DNA of 52,152 nt from Saccoglossus kowalevskii (lineage: Eukaryota; Hemichordata; Enteropneusta; Harrimaniidae): contig NW_003137822.1 in NCBI RefSeq assembly GCF_000003605.2, forward strand, positions 336,068 to 388,219, written 5' to 3'. Of this stretch, positions 1 to 21,249 are shown piece after piece; the first letter of the stretch is position 1; each line of letters begins with the position of its first letter. The notes below the pieces were generated by a model that was not told where the DNA came from, did not search any database, and worked only from the letters and a program-made list of their open reading frames with translations. A program made the position numbers and the translations under genes.

Positions 1-329
1 GGAGATGTCACTGTATTCGACCATCACTGAGCGCTGCCTGCATTCGAAATATAAGACCATGCTTTGACACGTGAAAATTCAAATGTATTCAAAAATATTG
101 ACCAATGAGTGGAGTTTATTTGAAAAGACCATTCAGCAAATAAGGCTTATTGGTCATATCACTTAACATCCAATCGTATTCGATGAACGCAGATGAGCTT
201 TACTAATTTGAATCTCAAAGAGCATTCTCATGCAAATTGAAGTGGCACAATCTCACGCACAACCGAAACAGTCACTAAAAATCTCTTGCAATTTAATCGT
301 TTTATGCATGGGGATGCGTGGTATAAGCC

Positions 330-413
330 GTTAATCGCAACTCGTTGTCGTGCGTTTACAACTATAATATTTATATTTATAGTTATAAACGCACTCCAAC
401 TCGTGCGATTAAC
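330..413. repeat. Long imperfect inverted repeat (foldback)
   Basis: The left arm begins GTTAATCGCA at 330. The right arm ends with the matching TGCGATTAAC at 413. The inner arms (GTGCGTTTA, one mismatch, then AACTATAA) also pair, around an AT-rich loop of about 8 bases near 369-376. The whole unit would fold into a stem of nearly 40 bp with one weak internal stretch. No transposase or target-site duplication was recognised, so it may be a small foldback element or a cruciform-forming sequence. Confidence 0.65.
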
Positions 414-1160
414 TATACATATATATTATACAGTTATAAGCAAAAACCCAGTAATGTATTTGTTAAAGCTCCTCGGCAAAATTAACATATTCGACAGATA
501 TGTGATCAAATCATTTGTGTCACTTATGAGAGATTGTGAGTATAATGGTATTGAGTACACGAACACCTGGTCCGTTTACAACGAGTGAGAATCAAAGAAA
601 TCTGCAATTAATGCTGAAAATATGGATAAATATCATGTCAATATAAACCCAATATACATGTCTTGAACAAGGTCGGTGTTCGTCGTGTCCACGTGTATTC
701 GAACACGCTTCTAGTGATGTGTTATAAACGCCACATTTGATCCAAACATACCATTGGTGTATACATAAGTGATCTAGTTCACTGTTGAAACTATAGTGCA
801 GAGTTACTATGCATGTTCTATTACTGCATTGCTATCTCCATATGGCGGTAGGGGGACTTTTCATCGAAGGAAATGAATATCGATTTCCATGGTTCGTTTT
901 AGCTGGTCTCGCATTGCCTAATCTTTAACTCTTTCTCAAAACGTCATATCAGACCATCCACTAATATATTGATTTGAATCAGAATACAGACCAATCAATA
1001 TATATCCACCGTTATACATGTTGCTTATTGTGCAAGCACGTAGTTTTAACACAAAGTGAGTTATTACACCAAAACAAACAGTTGAAATTAACGCTAGGTG
1101 CATCTAATCCGTGACATATGGTGGTCATTCGTTTATTCTATTGTATAATGCATTAATGAA
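414..1160. other. Non-coding stretch
   Basis: AT-rich unique-looking DNA. I see no exon with paired splice sites, no recognisable protein similarity and no strong repeat here. Confidence 0.5.
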
Positions 1161-1860
1161 CTTGAGATTTTATTTTATTTTATTTTTTTTATTAAGCTAA
1201 AGCCAACAGGCAAAAAACACAATTACAGTAAAATATTTCACAAATAAAACATTTATCAAAATCACAAATAGCAAAAAAGTTATTTTCTAAAAAAGCGACT
1301 ACATTGTTTTTAAAAGTATTAATATTGATAAAAATATAAATTGTGTTATTTTTTGACATTGTATTAAAAAGAGAAAGTACACGAAGAAAATATGAACATT
1401 TTCTGACATTTACTCGACATTTTGGGACATGGAAAAGCTAACGTAATCTCGGAGAAGCAATATGTAAAGGCATTCCGATAAAATGTAGGAGCAATCGTAA
1501 TAAGAATGAAGGGATTTGTGTGAAAAATACAAGTCAAGACATTTTCGACGTATTTCTAATGGAGGTAAGTTGAAACGGTTGCAGAGTGATTTTTCTTTTG
1601 AAGAAAATAAATATATTTGAGCCTAAAACATTTATAAAATTCTTTTGAGCTCGTTCAATTTTATTAACAAGACATGTTTGATAAGAAGGCCACACTTGAG
1701 AACAGTACTCAAGGCTGCTCCTCACTAACGTTATGTACAAAGTTTTAATAAGATTTACACCTTCGCTTAAGAAAACCAAACATTTTAAAATATGTTTATA
1801 TTATCTCTAAAATGAAGTTTACTTGTTAATAAAACACCTACATACAAGTTGCCATCTAGA
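1160..1860 (-). mobile_element. Non-LTR retrotransposon 3' remnant (LINE, antisense)
   Basis: On the minus strand a 1779-1534 reading contains LVRSSLEYCSQVWPSYQ followed by NKIERAQKNFI. This matches the conserved C-terminal part of CR1/Jockey/L2-like reverse transcriptases, where LVR..LEYCSQVW and KIERVQ are typical. After a frameshift, another frame continues with LPPLEIRRKCLDLYFSHKSL, the usual LPPLExRR block of these elements. The AT-rich run at about 1168-1192 reads on the minus strand as an A-rich AAAAT-type tail, which would be the element's 3' end. Frameshifts and stops show that it is inactive and only a 5'-truncated fragment. Confidence 0.8.
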
Positions 1861-2039
1861 ACACCAACCAACTACACGATCAAGATCTTTCTGAAGCTTA
1901 TTACAATCAGATGACTACAGCTTCGAATCATTAGCAAACTTGGATACATTAGAATGCATAATGCAGCTTGGAAGGTCATTGACATACAGATTAGAGCAAA
2001 GTGTTGAATTCCAAATGTTGAAAAAACATAAACACTAAT

Positions 2040-2460
2040 ATTTTGCTGTACTGTTTATTACAATATCAGGGGTAAATTCTTTTCTCTCGGGGTTCCACAC
2101 TGTCAGGGGGGAATCTCGTCTCGTCTCTCTATCTCGCCCCCTTGAGGTATGGGATCGGGAAAGTCACTTATGCTTAACAGTCAAATAAGACGCACACAAC
2201 GAAATACGTTTCAGCTCTCGTCTTAGTCGGTCTTTTGGAGCACTCTATAAGACACAGCGCCCTGGGGAAAAGTCTCCAAGACTCTCACAAGGCTGAACCA
2301 AGACTCGCCCAAGACTGGACTGCCTCAAGGCTCGCCCCTGGACTGGACTCTCGACTGCCCAGGACTGCACTCTCTCTCTACTGCGTCTATCGTGCTGTGC
2401 TCCCCAAGACCAACTCAAACTCTCTTTATTCATTTTCAAAACTCTAACCAATTACAAAAC
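2040..2460. repeat. CT/GC-rich anomalous patch with short-period degenerate repeats
   Basis: This patch is clearly richer in G+C than its surroundings. It carries repeated short motifs of the GACTGGACT, AAGACTC and CTCGCCC kind between about 2270 and 2370. Two overlapping open frames on opposite strands (2235-2447 and 2245-2451) look like by-products of the composition. It is probably part of a dispersed element. I do not recognise the family. Confidence 0.4.
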
Positions 2461-2860
2461 AGTAAAAGACTCTAGGGCGTAACCTTCAATCATAAAGCCA
2501 ATCACACTAAGTACTGAATACGTCCATATTTTTTGATTAATCGTTCACTACATTAATAACTATGGATACCAACTGTCAGAATCGCGACGGTTATCTGGTA
2601 ATTAGTTCCAAATCACTGAGCCAAGTTCCGTCCAAAACTTCAAATAGGCCTAAACGATGACAGACATAACACAGCAATTCGGCTAATAATCAACTAATAA
2701 AGTCGGTCAACAGATACGCAAAAACAAATTCATGACAACAACAAAACAAACATTTTCACTTCTGAAATTAATGCTTCCTGGAGTGCATTTTGTGGCCATT
2801 CGTTTATTTGATTTCCATCACAACAATATATTTATAAAAAAAAGGTGACGAAATACGAAT

Positions 2861-2906
2861 CTAATGACGGTGGATCTAATGACGGTGGATCTAATGACAG
2901 TGGATC
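2861..2906. repeat. 15-bp tandem repeat, three copies
   Basis: CTAATGACGGTGGAT is repeated three times head to tail; the last copy differs by one base. Confidence 0.85.
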
Positions 2907-4646
2907 ATGATATATTGAACGCAAATTGTTCAACCCGCATAAATATTTCTCAATTTCAATTTCACGGTAGGTTTGTTATGAAAAGTTTGTCCAGACCACA
3001 AAGACACCGATGAATACAATGTAAGCATGGGGAAAAGGAAACGGCTCGTTTTATGCTAACTAGTCAGAAGTGTAGAACAAAATATCATTGGTTCATATTT
3101 TAATTACGATATTATCTGTTTTTGAGCGGAGATACGTCACAGAACGTTATACGTTGCTAAGACGCGCACCACTGTACCATATATTTCTGAGGGTAAAAAC
3201 AGCTAAAGTGGAAAAAAGAATCTCGAACATCCAAATTTATATATGTTGTTGGGGGTAATCTGTTGCCATCGCAACATAATCGAATATTACCATAATACCT
3301 AGTTTTTACAAATGCAAATATGATCCACATCCGTTTGTCCCTTTTACTTATAACAAATAGAATTAAAATCATTTTGTTACATGGACATGTTTAGCCAGTC
3401 GATTGAAGGTATGACAAATAGCGGTCACATGATGTTAACCACGAGTACTCAACATTACATATCATCTAGTATTTCAAATCGTTCATCCCAACCCTAGGCC
3501 GGAACGGTCACAAAATCGTACAATCAATCCAGCTCGTCAATCAAGAGGACGTGATCCGGAAATATAAAGGTCTCATCATATGAATCACTCGTTTTCATAA
3601 TCAGATGTTTTCTGACGGGGTATTTGTTCTGCTTACCACTTCCTTCTACTAATTTGGGCTGTATGCGGGAATAAAAAAAAAACGCCGCCTAATAACTTCG
3701 ACTCTGCCACGATTAAGGAGATCTGAAAGAGTTTGGAAGGGTGGAGTTTACAGCGCTGTGATATTTACAGTTTTATGACATTTTCCAGATATATGGGGTT
3801 TTACAGAGTTATCATGCGTAATTATGAGGTTTTTAGAGTCATCAGGTATTGCATAGTCATCGATTGTGATTATCGGGCTTTCGCTGTAATAAGAATTTTG
3901 GTTGAATATTTAAATATTCAAGTTGAAATTCAAGTTGAATATTTTGACGACTGTGGATTTGAATGTCGAACTGACTGTACAAGAATCGTGGCATTCTAAA
4001 GAATAAACTAATCAATTGGTGGGCGTTGGAATGTCGAATACACATAACTAACTAACAGAGTTTGGGGTTAATTATTATTATTAATTATCGAAGTTTAGTA
4101 AACTATTTACAGCAGTGTCATCTAACGGAACTATTAGTACCATCGTACATGGGAACACTGGTCATTTGGTTTTATACGGCATGTCTGTATGTCAGTTCTA
4201 ATTTCACACCAATAGTTGTTATTATCAGGTAAGTTTGGAAGTTTATTGGTCGTTATTTTAGTGAGATACGTGAAATGTACTATGTGCGCCATATTTATTG
4301 GACTTCATAAATCTTGCTTTATACATATCACTGTTTTTTTCAGAAAGATTCCAATCATATCAAATATAATATTATTCTAAAAAAGGAGAGGATTTAACGG
4401 AAATTATTGACGCCACTAACTCTATTTTCGATGCAAATCCGATTGTTTTTGTAGCTAAAACATTAGACAAATTTCTCGCGATAATGCTCATATATAGAGC
4501 TTGCTATCCCATAAATATACCAAGCTTGCTGAAAAAACGCAGCGAGCATTTGTTCCTGTGTATGATACCGAAGATCCCACCTGACTTATGTACTATATCC
4601 CATCATTTTATGTTGTGAAGCTCGTTTTGATTGTAGATAATTCGAA
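2907..4646. other. Non-coding stretch upstream of the beta-mannosidase gene
   Basis: AT-rich DNA with no convincing exon. A possible splice acceptor (GATTGTAG, ending 4640) sits just before the ATG at 4647, so the beta-mannosidase may have an upstream non-coding first exon somewhere here. I could not identify it. Confidence 0.4.
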
Positions 4647-14121
<9,475 letters not shown>

Positions 14122-16850
14122 CCATGAGAGCTAGACCAATACTAGCCAACCCAGTGTCTTGGTTTAACTCATAATCCTCTATCAGGAATTGTGTTTAGCC
14201 GAATGGGTCCTCGTTATTTTGTTTTTATTTGATCCCAGTTATATTATATTCGTGTTTTTCCTGGGATAGTTTTTTTATTCCCTTTCGCTCTACAGCGTGA
14301 TTGAGTATCAAAATTATATACATTTTAGAGTTTAATTAGCGCCATCTAGCGATAGCGAGTGATTTTTTTTTCGTATTAAACGCGCATGACCGAAATGCGA
14401 ATATTGTAATTCACAAGTGATGCGAGAGATACGCATCACATAGCCACTGTAACCATGGCAACATAATATAGCGTCGACACACACATGAGAATTCTGACGT
14501 CATTTATTCTAACTGTATACATAGTAAATTGGACGACACAGATCGTGAATATAGAGTAAATCGAAGTGTGATTATGAACCATTTAGACAATTTCCTTGTA
14601 TTCTCTCCACTTAGTCATCTGAGACACGTCATTTAGACTAGGCATTAAGTGGTAGAGCATATTGTGTTTATTTCATCTTACCGAAACTAGGTAAGAAAGA
14701 TTTTTTAGAAAGATAAAAAAAAGCCAAGGAAACAGAATGTGAGTAATCTCCCCTGGCATCAACTTATGCATGTTGCTGTGAACTATGGCATTTCTATGAT
14801 AATCCAGTTGCAGACCACATTATATGAATATATTTACAACAATAGTTGAAACCATGTTCATCGGATAAGAGTATCATCTGGATAAATCTTTAGTTCGAGC
14901 AATGAAAGAATTACATTGCAACCACATCACGATCAATACGAATGTGGGCGTTTCGGCACTAGTCGGTCCATTTGAATTGTAATTCGCAAGTTGATGAATT
15001 CCATTGCTCAACAATGTTCGCCAAGATTTGTATTGTGTTGTGAAGTTGTACGCATGTACTTGACATTTACGTGTTTTAAGACATTCTTGGCAAATCCATA
15101 GATTATCGTGTATTTAATCATTCGCTTCAATTTCAAGTACTTAACAATGTACATTTTTTTTGTAATGTAACCAGTATTTTTCACTTTTGAGAAAATGCTT
15201 TCCTGTGATTCACTTATCGATCACTTATCGACCAATCAGTCAATTAATCGTTAACGTCACGTTATGTGTGTTTCAAAAGTATCACTGTGCACTGCGATAT
15301 GTGCCTTCAACTTGAGTGATCACATGACCAGAACGGGAGTTTGAATAAATTGTGCTCGCAGTTGACTGCAATGTTCAACCATTGTTGTACGATAATAACA
15401 AATAAGATCTAATTGAACTAATAAATGTATATTGTTAACACAAACTGTCAAATGACACTAATACACTGTCAAATTGATGTTCAGATATGATGTCGCATAT
15501 TTGTCAATGTCAGTTAAGAAACAATCACGGCGGTTTCTTGATTTATAGTACAATATATCATGAATGTACTATCGTAATTCCATGTTATTCGGTCTCTCAT
15601 GTTCAAATGAGTCTTATGGATTTAAATAGGCACATACAATATATGATTTGTACACTCTTATACTATAATAGCTAGCATTCATTTTGGAAATAGGGAATTA
15701 TCACCTGTCTAAGTTATAATGTCAAAGTTACTGAATGTACCCAGAATGAACTAAACATATGTTCTACATGACGTCATGTGAATGATAACATTATTTATTT
15801 ATTTCCACTCCCTCCCCAAACTCCTCCCAATAATAATCCCAGAAATAATGATTAAGAGTTATTTTTTTATTTTTTTCAGTAGGACAGTGAAACAAAACAA
15901 AAAATATTTTATTATTATAAGAATGCCCCGTCATACACCAAACCCATTCCACGTATAGCACTATAAATTACTATGTATTATGATTAATGTAGGAAAAGAA
16001 AAGCAAAACAAAATCGTGTATTATCCAGACAGAACGCCATGGTCTCACTTTGGTGTTTGTGGGGTTTGTAAGTTATTTCCACAAGTGATGCGGTATGTCC
16101 TTCAGATAACCACAGGAACTCGTCAACTTGGTCACCTAATCGGCGCTTAAAAATGCTTTAAAAATCCTGTGAACTTTATGAATGTCCATGAAATATACTT
16201 TTTTAGTTTATTTATTATAAACTCACTAAAAATAAATTGACTTTTTAACCACTAGAAACAATGGAAATTAAAAAACACACACACACACACATAATATATC
16301 CACACTGGACACCCTATTGACATTTGAAAAATTGTTTGGGAGTGTGATTGTCGGACTGAGTCTTATTTATTTGTGCTGCCATCCCGCGGTGAAGTTCTAA
16401 TTTTGCAAAATGCACTTTTTGGAAATTCCCTTTTACAAATACTGAACTGATCATAAGTACGAAATCACAAAATGAAGTAGCGGACCACTTAGTTATGTAT
16501 CAAAGTAGGTAACTCAATATCAACATCTTTTTAGTAATATGTTTTTTAGTAACATGACTAATTTAAAGTAATAAAATTAAATCTGAATCAACAGAAATAT
16601 TCATACTGTATTTTGCCAAAATATAAAAATATTCTTGGACAGCAATCGATTGTATGTGAACCCACCAAACGAATAAATCGAATATGTGCTGGGATAAACT
16701 TTCATATTTCTTATCACTTATTTCTTTTATTAACATGACCTTTTCTTATCCTATTTAAATATACAATTTTATTGAAATTACCATTTGATGGAGAGGCCGG
16801 AATTAGAGTTGATTAGATAATGTGCGTATTGTTCTTCGCCGATAGCAATG
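14122..16850. other. Non-coding stretch downstream of beta-mannosidase
   Basis: This must contain the 3' UTR of the beta-mannosidase. No AATAAA lies close to the stop; an ATTAAA-like signal is at about 14375 and AATAAA is at about 15345 and 15420. A short (CA)n run sits at about 16272-16291. I see no further exon. Confidence 0.4.
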
Positions 16851-17169
16851 TAAAATGAGAGACGCTGATTGGTTATTATTTATAGCGTGGGTGTTGATCT
16901 TCACCACACGTGACCGGGATCGAATGGCGGTTTCTATTCGACAACGTTAGAGAGTTATTAGCTGTTACACTTTGCTAAATGTCATAGCGTTTAAATTGTA
17001 GTTTCGCTTTAGCATGGAATATTGTTGTCCCAAAAAAGATGATATTTGTTGCACGTATGCAATATTTTGATGTATAATTACCCCCGCTATCTGTTTTTTC
17101 CGTTGGCTGGTTCCCGCCTCAAGTGTCATGGCGTACCAAGCCACAAGAGGCCGGTAACCCTTAACGGTT

Positions 17170-17348
17170 CCGGCATTCTGATTGGGCCATCACTTTCTCG
17201 TTGCTTGTTCTATTTCCGTCAGCACTTACGCTCGTGGCCCCAGAGCAGGGGTTTCCTTTTACTCTTGAAAGTTGGGCGAATATAAACTGTTTCTTTTGTT
17301 ATAAATTTGCACAGAAACAGCGAGAAATGCCGGAAACTACTCAAATAT
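17170..17348 (+). promoter_or_regulatory. Candidate promoter with a possible first coding exon (17327-17348)
   Basis: An inverted CCAAT box (ATTGG, 17181-17185) and TATAAA (17281-17286) precede an ATG at 17327. The ATG opens MPETTQI and is followed by a canonical GTAAGT donor at 17349. The region has more CpG than its surroundings. No downstream exon with matching phase was found, so the gene is unidentified and the exon is only a candidate. Confidence 0.3.
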
Positions 17349-17429
17349 GTAAGTCTAAGGAATGTATGATGGGCATGGCTTAATGTTTACAAAAAACGAA
17401 TATTAGAACATTTTCAATTACGTCACGTA

Positions 17430-17477
17430 GTCACGTGACTTTGATCCGGAATCCCGACCCAGTGGAACAATATGGCG
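17430..17477. promoter_or_regulatory. Cluster of housekeeping-type promoter motifs
   Basis: A palindromic E-box GTCACGTGAC (17430-17439), an ETS-type CCGGAA (17446-17451) and a YY1-like ATATGGCG (17470-17477) occur within 48 bp. This set is typical of TATA-less promoters. An ATG inside the last motif (17472) opens a 44-residue frame to 17606 with no recognised similarity. Confidence 0.35.
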
Positions 17478-18236
17478 ATTACTAGTTGCCTGCGCCCTAC
17501 TTGCCATTTGCAAGGGACGCCGGGAACCAATGAATTTTCTCCGCTTCGCTACCGAAAAGTAGACTTCAGAACATTTGCTATGCGATTTCTGTTCCGCCCA
17601 CCATAAATTTGCATGTCTCGATAATTAGCCTAGAAAAAAACATCCAATCATGTGAGACATTTGAAAGGTAACCCACTTTAATAATTAATGAATTAGTATA
17701 TACCCATTTTTGTAATCGGGCGTGTGATTCAACGCCACAGAACTACGTAGGCGTCTGCTGCTATGGTTGTGCGCGGTTTGCTCTTGATGCAAGTTGATGT
17801 TACATTTTTGAAGTCGTAATAAATGAATGTACAATTAATGTAGTTGTGTTGGGACTGTTCTGTCGGTCAAATTAGATAAAACACTTTGAAACCAGAGTAT
17901 TTACCTTGTTCTTGACGGTTTGAGTGAAATATTATTCACTGCCAACTTTAACGGCGACGGGATGTTTTCTCATACTAAAACGAACGTCGATACTTAGTCG
18001 GAGATTGCACCAAAGAAAACTAATACAATGTTCACGACCGTATGTAGCAATAGACCATATCAAAGTTTTCAAATTAAAGATTTTACCGAAGTTGATTTCA
18101 TATTTGTTTTAGTTCCCAACACACTAATTTGGCCATTACTAATTGTCCAGTATCTCCCGTGTGCTGTTAATTGTGCCAGCTATCATAATATCATGCATAC
18201 ATAGTTCCTGAGCACCTCATAAGAATCTGCTCCCGA

Positions 18237-18560
18237 TTGCAATGCTATTTCCATCTACCACTAGCAATATGTTCATTTACCCTTCATTCATTCAACATGG
18301 TTATATACGCCAACATGCATCTTGTCTATTCACCCATAAAAATCTTTCAACATGCCTGTTCACCAACAACTTACGTCAGCATGACCATTTTCCTATCAAC
18401 ATGTATCTTTAGTGGCAACGTAATTCTGTCTATTCACCAATCAACACCCACCACCACGTTCATTCACTCGTCAAGATCCTTTAACATGTATGTTCATTGC
18501 AAACATATATATCAATATATCTATTGACTCATCAAGACCCTGAAACATGTTCATTAATCG
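18237..18560. repeat. Degenerate minisatellite-like region
   Basis: TTCATTCACC-like and CAACATGTAT-like words recur many times with irregular spacing and clear C-over-G strand bias. The 96-residue open frame across it (18237-18527) is best explained by this repetition. Confidence 0.4.
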
Positions 18561-21201
18561 CCCAATTCATGATTCGTCAATTCATTTATTTTGTGGACGA
18601 TTTTTCCAGCATCAATTAACTCTTCACATTAACATATAGATGGCGTCTAGGTGTGGAATTTATCAGCAAAATTACTAGGTGATTCTCAGCCTTAATTTGC
18701 TATTACCGACAATACCATTCTCATCAATACCATTCCTCGAAAAGCAGTTAGTATGTCTACAGAGAAACTAACGTCTATCTAATCCAATCTAAGATTGTGA
18801 CGACGCCGAGATTAAAAATAACAGTACAACGTTTTTCTTCTGCATTACGTCGAATTCATGTCGAGATATTCAGAGAACACATATGCGATGCTAAATAAGA
18901 AAAAAACAGAGATGGGAATAAAATTAAGCCGGTGGTATTTGGCAATGAAGCGCTCTTTCAACTTGCAAACAAATACACAAACAAACAAACAAACACGCAG
19001 ACATTACAACATGAAGCACGGAAGCACGGCATGGCCGGTTATATTTTTAATACATTGTTTTATTATTTTATATTATCGCACTTTTTTATTACGTACTTAT
19101 TGTTTGCTATTACATGTATATTAACTATCGCTGAATGTCTCGATTTTAATCAGATTGACCCCGAAGTAAAATCTTGGCGGGGTGTATTGGATGGAGCACA
19201 ACATGTATCAGCAACGTTAGCACGAAGTGCACTTTGCATGTTAACCTAGTTTACACATAGATGAAATGGGTTTAAAAGATAAACGAAGCCGGAATTCAAA
19301 TTTACTCGTGTAATAATGAGCACAATGATTCGAAGTGCAGATCACAACAGTACCTTCGGTGAAGTATAAGCTTCACACATTTTAAAAAAATCATCGCATT
19401 TCACACAAGGACGTGATTGCTCGTGTGCATCTTTCCCATAAACTCAACAGTATTCAACATCAGATACACAATGTCAATATCAATTCGTCAGACATAGAAT
19501 AGAAAATAGAACTGACTTCTAACTAAATAATGTCTAGGCGGAAATATATCATACATATATGAGATATCCAATATTACACATTGTGGGATCAAAACTCGAC
19601 CATTTCGATCCCTTGAACTCACTGTCATAAAAATGTACTTTAGTGACGCCTTATATGACATCAGGAAATGGATAATGTACTTACATAAAGGTACAGGTGA
19701 GGATAAAATAATTGGATTACACTAAAGTATACGTAATCAGTTTAGTGATGGGTGGAAATATAAACAAATCTGTAATTGAAAATGATTGGATGTCACGTGT
19801 GTGTTTTCGCACCTTACAAGAGTACCTGGACAGCGATGCCCTTTAAAAGTGTATTTTGCTCTCCCGGACCATTACTTTTGCTGATGTTTATGAAGAAGGC
19901 CAATGTCGGGCGATAAAAGGGTTGTCAATAGAGATGACGTAAAATAACTCATTTGCAGGTAGCTCTGTCATATTTGTTTGATATGAGAAATTAATCTTGA
20001 ATGTAATCGAAATCATGAAAGTATTCTTAGACTAGTGTATTTCGGATATAACAAAAATAATATCTGGCAAATCAGAGATTGTGCGTTAGTTTAAAATGGA
20101 TGACTCGTCGACCAATAATATCATTTGTTGTTTGGGTACTATGGTAATCCATGTGACACCAAACAACAGAAAGAATATTATTAAACATCTCATATTTGTT
20201 TCGGAAAAGATTCTGAGACAAATATAACTTCAAAAATAGTTCATATAAAACATGGAAAATAATAAATTGGACGAATTTCAAAAGTGTGAGTCGCAATTCC
20301 TAATAGTAATGATAATCAGAAGGCACAATTTAAGTTTTATAAATGTGCGAACAAAAAAACAAACAAAACATATTGGTCATAAATATGATATAATGTACGT
20401 ATTGAATAACCATATTGAATATGGTTCTTTAAACCACCTGTCTTTCAGCGATGCATAATAATTCTTGGTAAGGGGTGTTATCATTAGAACCCATTATAAA
20501 ATTGAACGCAAATAACGTTATACAATCTGAATTTTGATAGTCCATATCTAGCTTACCATTCAGCCGTTAGTCTGTGTTTTCCATTTAGCAGGTGGCCATT
20601 ATTATTTGTTTTAATTAAACAACATAGAAGACATTTGAAATATATTCAAATGTGATTCAACACACTGTTCATTATGTCTCAGTATTTGGGTTTATATAGC
20701 ATGCTGATTAAACATGCATATTGATATATTGCATGCTGGGATGGATTAAAGCGGAATATATCTGCTGCTGTTGACATGACAAGGTCAGTACAACAAATTT
20801 CCTACCTCCTTGTAATGTATGTGTAATGTACGTGCATTAGGTCGATCTTGGCATTGAGATTTACAAATCCAAATACACGAATTATAATACAACTATTTGA
20901 TGTTGAGTTTAAAAAAACAAATTTAAACTATGTCAACGGATTTTGTGATTAACAAGTTCAAGCATGTAAATCGTTCTGGACATACAGATATAAGTTCTAT
21001 ATTTATACTGATAATACGATGTTTTTACGACAGTTTACTGTGGTTTATAGCAGAGATAAAGCTTTGACAGCAACTTTAAATAGTGTCTTAGTCAGCCAGG
21101 CGGAGGAGATATTTTATAACAATCCCATTTTACAAATTCTTTTCACAGGATTTTTTGTAAAATGAGCTGGGTTTTTAAAAGCGGGCTTATCCACAGGTTT
21201 A

Positions 21202-21249
21202 CAATATGTCTACCAATATGTCTACCAATATGTCTACAAATATGTCTAC
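21202..21249. repeat. 12-bp tandem repeat, four copies
   Basis: CAATATGTCTAC is repeated four times; the last copy has one change. Confidence 0.9.

Noticed and set aside
286-588. 100-codon plus-strand open frame
   Set aside because: It runs straight through the foldback at 330-413 and has no similarity that I recognise.
2235-2451. Overlapping open frames on both strands
   Set aside because: Produced by the CT/GC-rich, short-period repeats that exclude stop codons; neither looks like protein.
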